Assembly: GCA_020636215.1 (NCBI GenBank)
Contig: JACJYG010000006.1
Span: 1,240,001 to 1,304,000 of the forward strand
Direction of reading: 5' to 3'
Source: Lewinellaceae bacterium
Lineage (GTDB): Bacteria > Bacteroidota > Bacteroidia > Chitinophagales > Saprospiraceae
DNA length: 64,000 nucleotides
Under the pieces are notes generated by a model. That model searched no databases. It was not told the origin of the DNA and worked only from the letters and a program-made list of their open reading frames with translations. The position numbers were made by a program, and so were the translations under genes. The first letter of the stretch is position 1. Every line of letters starts with the position of its first letter. Shown in pieces: positions 16,517-24,443 of this stretch.

Positions 16517-18324
16517 GTAGCTGCTTCGATCTTGATACCCATTTGCTGCATCAGCAGCGTGGCGTTGAAGCTTTGGCTAACGCCTTTCTTCAACCGGTAG
16601 TCAAAATACAACTTGCCGTCCTGAATTTCTACTTCAATACAGAGGTTTTCGATAGCGCCCCCGGCAGTGGCTTCCAGTTGGCCCAGTTCCAGGTCGTGGG
16701 TGGCGATCAGGCCGGCGCCCCGGCTCCGGATCAGTTGCTGGATCAGCGCCTTGGACCCCGTGTGCCGATCTTTGGAATTGGTGCCCTTCAGGATCTCATC
16801 GAGCAGGAAAAAAGCCTGTACTTCCGGCGGGTGTTTACCGGCTGCGGCCTCTACGGCTTCGATAATAAATTTCAGCCGTTTCAATTCGGCATAAAAGGAA
16901 GAAGTGCTTTCATGCAGGGCGTCCTGGGTGCGCATGCTGGAATACACCATCAGGGGGGGCAAGGTAAGCTTCCGGGCGCAGGTAGGGGCGCCGGCCATGG
17001 CCAGCACCAGGTTGAGCCCTACGGTTCTCAGAAAAGTGCTTTTTCCGGCCATATTGGACCCGGTGATCAGCTTAATGTGGCCCTCCGTTGGCACCGAAAG
17101 GTCGTTGCAAACGCGTTTGTCCCGGTGAATGAGCGGGTGGCCCAGGGCTTCTGCCTCGACCAAAGGTTGATTATGGAGGACGGGGAACACCCAGTCCGGG
17201 TTGTTATAGTGGAGGTTGGCGAAACTGCTTAGGGCTTCAAATTGCCCCAGGGCTTCAAACCATGCCGGCAGGCGGCCTTCCAGTTTGGCTTTCCACTGTT
17301 CCAGACGGTATACCCACTGCAGATCCCACAGGCCGCCCAGATTCAGGAAGATGGCGAAAAAATTGTACCGCACATTGAGCTGGCTGATAATATAGGATAG
17401 CTGGCTGATAGCCTGAGAGGCAGGTAACCCATCCGGTTCAAAGGCGGCATGCAGGCGATTTAGCAGGGGGGCTTCAAATTGCTGGCTTTCGATCTGCCGG
17501 ATCAGCCTGGCGTAGTTAGCCAGTGTTTGCTCCGCCTCGGTGGTTTGTAAGTGGGCCTTGTCCACTTGTTCTCTTGTCCTTTTCAGCAGCCAGGCCGGGG
17601 GGAGAAAGAAGAGTATGGCCAGATACCAGGGCAAATAATAAGCCCATAGGAAGAGTGCGCCAATCGCCCAAAATGGGGAAAGGTAAAGCGCAGCCACCAT
17701 CCATCCTTTATTTAGGATGAAAGGCGGGGTTGCGATCCATTGTTTCAGGAGTTCAATGTGGCGCAGGCTGTCCGATGTGTCCAGTCCGAAGGCTTGGAAG
17801 TGCTGCCGCCAGTCCAGCCTTTGAGCTAGTTCTGCTACTGCTTCCTGCCGCTGCAAAATGATGGGCGCCTCTGCCGGCGCCTGAAGAAAACCCGCCAGGC
17901 GCTCCCTGCCCAGGCTGGTGCTGGTACGGTTGGCATACTGGAAAAATGACCATTCGCCGAACAGGTCGAGGTCCAGGGAATTGGGGTGGTGGGCGTCTAC
18001 AAATTCCCCGCCCGCCTGGAAAGCAGCATAATCGTGATCGAGGCTGGCGGCTTCCCATCGGTTCACCTGAGCCAGGCGGCGGTGGTGCTGTTCATTTTCC
18101 TGAATAGCCTGGTGCCAGAGAATGAAGCGGTAAAAGCCATAGAGAAAAGCCAGCGTGAAAACAGCACCGGCCAGAGGATGCACCCCCGTCCAGAGATAGA
18201 TCGCCAGCCCTATGGCCATTACGAAAAGCAATAGACGCACCAGCGAGTATTGATTGTACTTCTTTTTGAGCGCTTCAGCCGTTGTTTCAAAGGCTTTGGC
18301 GCGTTCGAGGTATGCCTGTTTCAT
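16513..18324 (-). CDS. Membrane-anchored MutS-like ATPase
   Basis: A 603-aa protein whose C-terminal domain (about residues 400-600) is the MutS ATPase: Walker A GSNMAGKSTFLRTVG near 425, STSSFYAELKRL, Walker B FFLLDEILKGTNSKDR near 513, and LIATHDLELGQL. It lacks the mismatch-recognition domain I of true MutS. The N-terminal part has two hydrophobic helices at about 28-70 and two more at about 205-248, so the ATPase is tethered to the inner membrane. Such membrane MutS relatives are known in Bacteroidota but their role is not established. It is the first gene of a two-gene operon with the LRR protein and is divergent from the ScfR-like regulator. Confidence 0.88.
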   Translation of the reverse strand: MKQAYLERAKAFETTAEALKKKYNQYSLVRLLLFVMAIGLAIYLWTGVHPLAGAVFTLAFLYGFYRFILWHQAIQENEQHHRRLAQVNRWEAASLDHDYAAFQAGGEFVDAHHPNSLDLDLFGEWSFFQYANRTSTSLGRERLAGFLQAPAEAPIILQRQEAVAELAQRLDWRQHFQAFGLDTSDSLRHIELLKQWIATPPFILNKGWMVAALYLSPFWAIGALFLWAYYLPWYLAILFFLPPAWLLKRTREQVDKAHLQTTEAEQTLANYARLIRQIESQQFEAPLLNRLHAAFEPDGLPASQAISQLSYIISQLNVRYNFFAIFLNLGGLWDLQWVYRLEQWKAKLEGRLPAWFEALGQFEALSSFANLHYNNPDWVFPVLHNQPLVEAEALGHPLIHRDKRVCNDLSVPTEGHIKLITGSNMAGKSTFLRTVGLNLVLAMAGAPTCARKLTLPPLMVYSSMRTQDALHESTSSFYAELKRLKFIIEAVEAAAGKHPPEVQAFFLLDEILKGTNSKDRHTGSKALIQQLIRSRGAGLIATHDLELGQLEATAGGAIENLCIEVEIQDGKLYFDYRLKKGVSQSFNATLLMQQMGIKIEAAT

Positions 18325-18419
18325 GTTGTTGGTTCCAATTGAGGCGGGAAAATAAGAATATCGGGGGAATTCGGCATGGGCCTGGATATCTTCAGCCTAT
18401 TCACAACAAAAAAAAACAT

Positions 18420-18444
18420 TTCGCGAAAATTCGCTAAATTTCGC
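18420..18444 (+). promoter_or_regulatory. Three TTCGC direct repeats at 10-bp period, candidate operator
   Basis: TTCGC starts at 18420, 18430 and 18440, spaced exactly one helical turn apart, in an AT-rich frame (TTCGCGAAAA, TTCGCTAAAT, TTCGC). The last copy ends 5 bp before the ATG of the ScfR-like regulator. The spacing and place fit an autoregulatory site; RamB-type relatives bind TTTGC-AAA-like motifs. The shared gap with the divergent MutS-like operon is 125 bp. Confidence 0.55.
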
Positions 18445-18449
18445 CTCAT

Positions 18450-19946
18450 ATGAGTACCCGGTCACAGAACGAGCGAATTCTTTTTGGTTTAAAAGTGAAA
18501 CAACTGCGCCAGGCGCGGGGGCTTTCTTTTGTCGAGCTGTCAAAGGAAAGCCAAATGTCCGTATCTTATCTGAACGAGATCGAGAAGGGCAAGAAATATC
18601 CGAAAGAAGATAAAGTTCACACCCTGGCTGCTGCCCTGGGAGTGAGTTTTGAGGATCTGGCATCCCTGGACCTCAACAAAAGCATTGCCCCGGTGGGTGA
18701 GTTACTGAAGTCCAACTTTCTCAATGAATTACCACTCGACCTATTTGGCATCGAGCTGTCGAAAGTGGTGGAGATCATTGCAAATGCACCGGTGCGGGTC
18801 GGGGCGTTTATTTCCACCCTGCTGGAGTTGTCGCGCAATTATGCATTGAAAGAGGAAAATTTTTACTTTGGCGCCTTGCGGTCCTACCTGGAGTTACACA
18901 ATAACTATTTTGAAGAACTGGAGGAAGCCGCTGCCAGTTTCGCCAATCGCTACGAGATTCCCGCCGAACGGCCTATTCCTGCCAACTTGCTTGGGCAAAT
19001 TCTGGATGCCCAATTTGGCTACCAGATTGTGGATGGCGGGCTCGACCCGTATCCGGAATTACAGAAACTGCGCTCCGTTTTTGTACCTAAAGAGAAAAAA
19101 CTGCTGCTTAACAGTAAACTGTCCAATATGCAACGGGCTTTTCAGTTTGGTAAGGAATTGGGCTTTAGCGTTCTCAAGCTCAAGGAGCGGGCCAATACTT
19201 CATCCCTTTTGCGGGGACGCATTTTTGAAGAAGTACTCAACCATTCCAAAGCCACCTACTTCTCGGTGGCCTTGCATATCCCTAAGGATGCTTTCATCGA
19301 AGATATGCAGGGCTTCTTCGCCAAAGACCATTGGGATGGGGAAGCCTTTCTCGCTATTATGAAAAAATACGAGGCCTCACCAGAGATGTTTTACCATCGC
19401 CTGACCAATATCCTGCCGCGTTTCTTCGGAATGGGCAAACTGTTCTTTCTGCGTTTTCTCCACGAACCTTCTACCGATACCTTCGAGATCGATAAAGAAC
19501 TGCACCTCAGCCGCCGGCACCACCCACACGGCAATGGGCTTTTTGAACATTACTGCCGCCGATGGGTTGCGGTTTCCCTGCTCAAAGACCTGCACCAGTT
19601 GCAACAGGAGGGGAAGTCCGTCGATACTTTTGTGCGCGCCCAGCGCTCGCATTACATAGGTACGGAAGATGAATACCTTTGCCTGACCATCGCCCGTCCG
19701 GGTTATCCCACCCCCAACCGCAATGTGAGTGTAACCCTTGGCCTTTTGGTTAACGAAGAGGCCCGGAGTAAAATCGGCTTTATCGATGATCCAGCCATCC
19801 AGTATCGGGAAGTTAATAAAACCTGCGAAAGATGCGCTGTTGAAAACTGCGCAGAACGCGCCGCGCCCCCTACTGTTGTGCAAAAGCGGCAAGAATGGAA
19901 GCGCATTCAGGCTCGATTGGTGGAATTAGGCGGGAAGGGGCAGTAA
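18450..19946 (+). CDS. XRE-family transcriptional regulator, ScfR/RamB-like
   Basis: A 498-aa regulator. Residues about 8-65 form an XRE helix-turn-helix (LRQARGLSFVELSKESQMSVSYLNEIEKGKKYP). The middle region is an IrrE/ImmA-like part, and the C-terminal third contains a Cys cluster CERCAVENCAERAAPP like that of the DUF2083 domain in short-chain acyl-CoA-responsive regulators (ScfR, RamB, PrpR of Actinobacteria). Those proteins control propionate, acetate and glyoxylate metabolism through acyl-CoA binding; ligand and targets here are inferred. No metabolic target gene lies beside it. The stop TAA is part of a CAGTARN heptamer repeat that continues downstream. Confidence 0.82.
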   Translation: MSTRSQNERILFGLKVKQLRQARGLSFVELSKESQMSVSYLNEIEKGKKYPKEDKVHTLAAALGVSFEDLASLDLNKSIAPVGELLKSNFLNELPLDLFGIELSKVVEIIANAPVRVGAFISTLLELSRNYALKEENFYFGALRSYLELHNNYFEELEEAAASFANRYEIPAERPIPANLLGQILDAQFGYQIVDGGLDPYPELQKLRSVFVPKEKKLLLNSKLSNMQRAFQFGKELGFSVLKLKERANTSSLLRGRIFEEVLNHSKATYFSVALHIPKDAFIEDMQGFFAKDHWDGEAFLAIMKKYEASPEMFYHRLTNILPRFFGMGKLFFLRFLHEPSTDTFEIDKELHLSRRHHPHGNGLFEHYCRRWVAVSLLKDLHQLQQEGKSVDTFVRAQRSHYIGTEDEYLCLTIARPGYPTPNRNVSVTLGLLVNEEARSKIGFIDDPAIQYREVNKTCERCAVENCAERAAPPTVVQKRQEWKRIQARLVELGGKGQ

Positions 19947-19965
19947 GCAGTAGACAGTATGCAGC
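19940..19965 (+). repeat. CAGTANN heptamer repeat at the regulator stop codon
   Basis: CAGTAAG, CAGTAGA and CAGTATG run head to tail; the first CAGTAA supplies the last codon and stop of the ScfR-like gene. A degenerate inverted counterpart (ACTGCTTATTG, then ACTGCCTACTG) lies at about 20090-20115, so the 226-bp gap before the peptidase gene is partly bounded by inverted copies. Confidence 0.65.
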
Positions 19966-20172
19966 AATTTCCGCCCGTCATCGATTCTTGGCGGGCTGAA
20001 TTTTTCGACTTCCCCTTTCCAACTTCGAAATTATTCCCGGCACCGAGATACGGGGCTCAAATATTCAATCACCCAAGCACACTCACTGCTTATTGGAAAC
20101 TGCCTACTGAAAACTGACAAAATATTCCTATTTTCGGGCTTGCATTAACAAACCAAACAATTCAATTCCAGC

Positions 20173-22449
20173 ATGATAAGATTAACATTTATTGCATTGG
20201 CTATTCTGGGGCTGAGCAGCTTTATGGTAGCCCAGAAGGATATCACCCTGGAAGGGATATGGAAGGATTATGAGTTCAATGCCCAGTCAGTGCCGGGGTT
20301 CAACTTCCTGAAAGACGGGAAACACTATACACGCCTGGAGGACAATAAAATCCAACAGTACGACCTGTCGACCGGCGAACTGGCCGCAACCCTTTTGGAC
20401 CCGGCTTCCATCCGGGACTTTTCTCAGCACATCGACGGGTATTCATTCAGCGAAGATGAGGGGAAGATACTCGTGGAAACCGAATCGGAACAGATATACC
20501 GTCGCTCCAGCCGGGCGAACTATCTCGTCTACGACCGCCAGTCGGGCTCCATGACACCCCTTTACCCCGAAGGCAAGCAACAGTATGCCACATTCAACCC
20601 TCAGGCCGATAAGGTAGCTTTTGTACACGACAATAACCTGTACTACAAAGACCTGGCTACAGGTAAAGTCGTGGCAATTACCAAAGATGGGGAGTACAAC
20701 AAGATCATCTACGGGGCTACCGATTGGGTGTATGAAGAAGAACTCTCCTTCGCCCGGGCCTTTGAGTGGTCGCCCGATGGCATGCGCCTCGGCTTTTACC
20801 GCTTTGATGAAAGCGAAGTAAAGGAGTTTACAATGACCAACTACCGTGATGAACTGTACCCGGAGTATGAGACCTTCAAATATCCCAAGGTTGGGGAGCA
20901 AAATTCTAAGGTAGACATCTACATTTTTGACCTTCGGGTGGGCAAATCCCTCCCTGTTTTTCTGGGGCAGGACAAGGATATCTACATTCCCCGCATCAAA
21001 TGGACGGCCAATTCCGACAAGCTTTGTGTGTTGCGCATGAACCGCCATCAAAACCACATCGAGTTGCTGCTGGCCGACCCTCGCAGTGGTGAAACGGAGT
21101 TGTTGCTGGAGGAAAAGAACAAGTACTACATTTCTGAAGAAGTGCTGGACAACCTTACTTTTCTGAAGAATGGCAAACAATTTATCTGGACCAGCGAGAT
21201 GGACGGATGGCATCATATCTACCTCTATGACATGAAGGGCCGCAAGGTCGAGCAAATAACCAAAGGCAAGTGGGAAGTCACCGCTTTCTATGGCGTCGAT
21301 GAAAAAGCTGGCCGCGTGTATTACCAGGCGGCTGAAAATTCCCCCATGGAACGCCAGGTTTACAGCATCGGCCTGGATGGCAAAGATAAGCAGGTGCTCG
21401 CCGGTGAATCGGGCTGGAATTCGGCCCAGTTCAGCCAGACTTACGACTACTACGTCGTTACGCATTCGACGGCTAACAAACCGGCTACTTATACTGTACT
21501 GGACAGGAAAGGCCGGCGCCTGCGAGTCATCGAAGAGAACCTGGGCCTCAAAAAGAAGATGCAGGAATATGGCGTGCAGCCGATCGAGTTTTTTAGCTTC
21601 AAAACCCAGGAAGGGGTGGACCTCAACGGTTGGATGATCAAACCCCGCGATTTTAAGGAGACCCGCCAGTATCCGGTGTTTATGTTTGTCTACGGCGGCC
21701 CGGGCAGTCAGCAGGTGACGGATAGCTGGAAGGGGTTCAATTACTGGTGGTTTCAAATGCTGGCGCAGCAGGGATATATCGTAGCCTGTGTAGACAACCG
21801 CGGCACCGGCGGCCGCGGCGAAGAATTCAAAAAAATGACTTACCAGCAATTGGGGTATTACGAAACGCTCGACCAAATCCAGGCCGCCAAATACCTCGGG
21901 AGCCTGAAATACACGGACCCTGCCCGCATCGGTATTTTCGGCTGGAGCTATGGCGGCTATATGTCGTCGCTCTGTATCCTGAAAGGCAACGACGTCTTCA
22001 AAGCCGCCATCGCGGTGGCCCCGGTCACCAATTGGAAGTGGTATGACACCATCTATACCGAACGCTACATGCGTACCTACCAGGAAAATGAAAAGGGCTA
22101 TCGCGAGAATTCCCCCGTTTACTTTGCAGGCCGGCTCAAAGGGGCCTACCTGTTGGTGCATGGTATGAGCGACGATAATGTACACTTCCAGCATACCGCC
22201 GAGATGGCCAATGCCCTAATCAACGCCAATAAGCAATTCGAGACGTATTTCTACCCAAACCGCAACCACGGCATCTATGGCGGCAACGCCCGCCTGCATC
22301 TGTACACCAAAATGACGGCATTCCTCGATGCCAACCTCAAACCCGCCGGTAAGGCCCAGCGGGAACCAGCGCAACAACCAGTGAACCCGCGCCTGCGTAA
22401 AGCACCAATGGGGCAAAAATTGCCGGCCCAGGCTCCGGTGAAGGAATGA
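20173..22449 (+). CDS. Dipeptidyl peptidase IV-type S9 serine peptidase
   Basis: A 758-aa exported peptidase that removes X-Pro dipeptides from peptide N-termini. The leader MIRLTFIALAILGLSSFMVAQ is a signal peptide. An eight-bladed beta-propeller (DPPIV N-terminal domain, about 95-480) carries the substrate-anchoring Glu pair in YGATDWVYEEELSF. The catalytic domain has nucleophile S592 in GWSYGGY, D667 or D668 in HGMSDDNVHF, and H699 in NRNHGIYGG. The C-terminal 35 residues are a Pro/Gln-rich tail. All catalytic residues are present, so it should be active, probably in the periplasm. Confidence 0.95.
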   Translation: MIRLTFIALAILGLSSFMVAQKDITLEGIWKDYEFNAQSVPGFNFLKDGKHYTRLEDNKIQQYDLSTGELAATLLDPASIRDFSQHIDGYSFSEDEGKILVETESEQIYRRSSRANYLVYDRQSGSMTPLYPEGKQQYATFNPQADKVAFVHDNNLYYKDLATGKVVAITKDGEYNKIIYGATDWVYEEELSFARAFEWSPDGMRLGFYRFDESEVKEFTMTNYRDELYPEYETFKYPKVGEQNSKVDIYIFDLRVGKSLPVFLGQDKDIYIPRIKWTANSDKLCVLRMNRHQNHIELLLADPRSGETELLLEEKNKYYISEEVLDNLTFLKNGKQFIWTSEMDGWHHIYLYDMKGRKVEQITKGKWEVTAFYGVDEKAGRVYYQAAENSPMERQVYSIGLDGKDKQVLAGESGWNSAQFSQTYDYYVVTHSTANKPATYTVLDRKGRRLRVIEENLGLKKKMQEYGVQPIEFFSFKTQEGVDLNGWMIKPRDFKETRQYPVFMFVYGGPGSQQVTDSWKGFNYWWFQMLAQQGYIVACVDNRGTGGRGEEFKKMTYQQLGYYETLDQIQAAKYLGSLKYTDPARIGIFGWSYGGYMSSLCILKGNDVFKAAIAVAPVTNWKWYDTIYTERYMRTYQENEKGYRENSPVYFAGRLKGAYLLVHGMSDDNVHFQHTAEMANALINANKQFETYFYPNRNHGIYGGNARLHLYTKMTAFLDANLKPAGKAQREPAQQPVNPRLRKAPMGQKLPAQAPVKE

Positions 22450-22556
22450 AGTCGCTTGGGGAATGCTCTGCGTCGGGAGTATTGGAGGATAAGTCCGGAA
22501 AGCTTATAAATAAAGTGTTGGAATGATGGATTTCGGTAATAAAACTAGTTTAGGTT

Positions 22557-22871
22557 ATGATCATTACAAGCATTGACTACGTTCCTGGCCGCGAGATCAT
22601 CGAGGTACTCGATATAGCTCGCGGCAGCACCGTTCGCGCCCGAAATCTCGGCCGTGATATTTCCGCCGTTCTGAAGAACCTGGTTGGTGGCGAGATCGAG
22701 GAATACACCCGCTTAATGGCTGATGCCCGAGAGCAGGCTATCGAACGAATGATTGCGGATGCAGAGTTGCTGGGCGCCGACGCTGTCCTCAACGTACGCT
22801 TTACTACTTCTGCTGTGATGCAGGGGGCTTCGGAAATACTGGCCTATGGCACGGCGGTACGGCTGAAATAA
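22557..22871 (+). CDS. YbjQ-family protein (UPF0145)
   Basis: A 104-aa member of the YbjQ/DUF74 family: YVPGREIIEVLDIARGSTVRARN, GGEIEEYTRLMADAREQAIERM and LGADAVLNVRFTTS are family hallmarks. Homologues form pentamers and have been annotated as heavy-metal-binding, though the function is not settled. The ATG at 22557 gives full family length. Confidence 0.92.
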   Translation: MIITSIDYVPGREIIEVLDIARGSTVRARNLGRDISAVLKNLVGGEIEEYTRLMADAREQAIERMIADAELLGADAVLNVRFTTSAVMQGASEILAYGTAVRLK

Positions 22872-23033
22872 TAGCATCGCTAAAGGGGCTCCGAGTGAAC
22901 CTATTCCCTTTTTCCCGGGTTAGCATGAAAAGCTGGGACGGAGGGCCTTACATTTTAGGGCTTCATTCGCTGGAGCCGCAAATGATGGCTTCGTTCGCAG
23001 TTCCCGCATTAAAGCTTATTGCGACAATTAAGT

Positions 23034-23507
23034 ATGGCAGCAAAGAAAAAATCAGAATACGAAATTGAGATCGTCAACCGGAAGGCGAGCTTCGAATACC
23101 AATTCATTGAGACCTATGAAGCGGGCCTTATATTGATGGGAACGGAGATCAAATCCATCCGCCGCGGAAACGCCAATCTTCGCGACGCGTATTGTTATTT
23201 TAAGAAAGGCGAACTTTATGTAAAAAGTTTATTCATCGCCGAATACGCTTTCGGTAATGTCTTCAACCACGATACCCGCCGGACCCGGAAGTTGCTGCTG
23301 AAGCGCAACCAATTGCGCAAAATGGAAAAGCAGGTGAAGGAAAGGGGGTTCACCATTGTGCCGGTGCGGCTCTACGTAACCGAACGCGGCTTTGCCAAAC
23401 TGGAGATCGCCCTGGCCCAGGGCAAGAAGTCCTTTGACAAACGCGAATCCATCAAAGCTAAAGACACTAAGAGAGATCTCGACCGGATGAAAAAATTGTA
23501 TCGTTAA
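23034..23507 (+). CDS. smpB: SsrA-binding protein SmpB
   Basis: A 157-aa tmRNA-binding protein that delivers SsrA to stalled ribosomes. Motifs are NRKASFEYQFIETYEAGLILMGTEIKSIR split over residues 13-41, the oligonucleotide-binding fold, and the basic C-terminal tail KAKDTKRDLDRMKKLYR that enters the ribosomal decoding site. The ATG at 23034 is preferred over the TTG five codons upstream. ssrA was not found nearby. The gene converges with sdhB across a perfect palindrome. Confidence 0.95.
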   Translation: MAAKKKSEYEIEIVNRKASFEYQFIETYEAGLILMGTEIKSIRRGNANLRDAYCYFKKGELYVKSLFIAEYAFGNVFNHDTRRTRKLLLKRNQLRKMEKQVKERGFTIVPVRLYVTERGFAKLEIALAQGKKSFDKRESIKAKDTKRDLDRMKKLYR

Positions 23508-23515
23508 GCACCGGC

Positions 23516-23565
23516 TTGAAATGAGAAATGTGATATGGGGCCCCATATCACATTTCTCATTTCAA
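23516..23565. terminator. Perfect 50-bp palindrome between convergent smpB and sdhB
   Basis: Two 25-bp arms meet without a spacer at GGGG|CCCC (23540/23541), with every position paired. It begins 8 bp after the smpB stop and ends 17 bp before the sdhB stop. It most simply serves as a bidirectional terminator, although there is no long T-run on either side. Perfect palindromes of this length without a loop are unusual. Confidence 0.7.
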
Positions 23566-23582
23566 ACACCTTTCTCCCTTAC

Positions 23583-24335
23583 CTAGGCTACCGTCTCCGA
23601 GCCCAGAGCCGAAGAGAGATATTCCCGATTCAGTCGGGCTATATTCTCAACAGAGATGCCTTTCGGGCATTCTGCTTCGCAGGCGGTGATGTTGGAACAC
23701 ATGCCGAACCCTTCCAGGTCCATTTGTTTGACCATTGCCTGGGCGCGGCGTTTAGCTTCAACTTTACCCTGTGGCAGCAAGGCCAGGTGCGAAACCTTGG
23801 CGCTTACAAACAGCATTGCAGAGGCGTTAGGGCAGGCCGCTACGCAGGCGCCGCAACCGATACAGGCAGCGGCATCGAAAGAATGGCCCGCGGTGTCCTT
23901 ATCTATAGGCACGGCGTTGGCGTCCTGAGCGGCGCCGGTGCTGACTGAAATATAGCCGCCGGCCTGAATGATGCGATCCAGCGCAGAACGATCTACAGCC
24001 AGGTCTTTCATGACCGGGAAAGCACTGGCTCGGAACGGCTCGATCACGATCGTCTCGCCGTCCTTAAAGTGGCGCATGTGCAACTGACAGGCGGTAGTGC
24101 CGCCCATCGGGCCATGTGGCTCGCCGTTGATCACCATACTGCAGGTGCCGCAAATGCCCTCCCGACAGTCATGTTCAAAAACCACCGGCTCTTCTTTTTT
24201 GGCAATCAGCTCCTCATTGAGCACGTCCAGCATTTCCAGAAATGACATGTGTGGGTTGGCTTCCACTTTATAAGTCTCGAAACGCCCCTTTTCCTTTAGG
24301 CTTTTCTGGCGCCATATCTTGAGTGTGAGTTTCAT
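23583..24335 (-). CDS. sdhB: Succinate dehydrogenase iron-sulfur subunit
   Basis: Electron-transfer subunit (250 aa) of complex II/fumarate reductase. The [2Fe-2S] Cys are in CREGICGTC plus a later Cys (ACQLHM), and the [4Fe-4S] and [3Fe-4S] ligands lie in CIGCGACVAACPNA and CSNITACEAECPKG. The ATG at 24335 (MKLTLKIWRQ) gives the expected N-terminus; the frame runs 15 codons further but without family resemblance. It is the last gene of sdhC-sdhA-sdhB, with alternative hairpins in the sdhA-sdhB gap. Confidence 0.95.
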   Translation of the reverse strand: MKLTLKIWRQKSLKEKGRFETYKVEANPHMSFLEMLDVLNEELIAKKEEPVVFEHDCREGICGTCSMVINGEPHGPMGGTTACQLHMRHFKDGETIVIEPFRASAFPVMKDLAVDRSALDRIIQAGGYISVSTGAAQDANAVPIDKDTAGHSFDAAACIGCGACVAACPNASAMLFVSAKVSHLALLPQGKVEAKRRAQAMVKQMDLEGFGMCSNITACEAECPKGISVENIARLNREYLSSALGSETVA

Positions 24336-24373
24336 CGCTTCTTTGTTGTTTTTAAATTTTTTAATAGGTGGGG

Positions 24374-24428
24374 CGGGCAAACCCGACAGGTTTGCCCGGT
24401 GTATCTTGGTTGCAAACCTGTCGGGTTT
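24374..24428. repeat. Mutually exclusive hairpins in the sdhA-sdhB gap
   Basis: A 17-bp perfect inverted repeat (24379-24395 and 24412-24428, core AAACCCGACAGGTTTGC) overlaps a second possible stem: CGGGCAAACC at 24374-24383 with GGTTTGCCCG at 24389-24398. Only one can form at a time. This could balance sdhA and sdhB expression or be a dispersed palindromic element in the operon. Confidence 0.75.
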
Positions 24429-24443
24429 TACGCCCTCGCCTCG

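Noticed and set aside
16513..18324. Classical mismatch repair MutS
   Set aside because: The protein lacks the mismatch-binding domain and carries four membrane helices.
20443..22194. 583-codon frame on the minus strand
   Set aside because: It is the antisense of the dipeptidyl peptidase gene, whose catalytic motifs are all intact.
22872..23033. tmRNA gene next to smpB
   Set aside because: No tRNA-like ends or tag-peptide frame were found in the short gaps around smpB.
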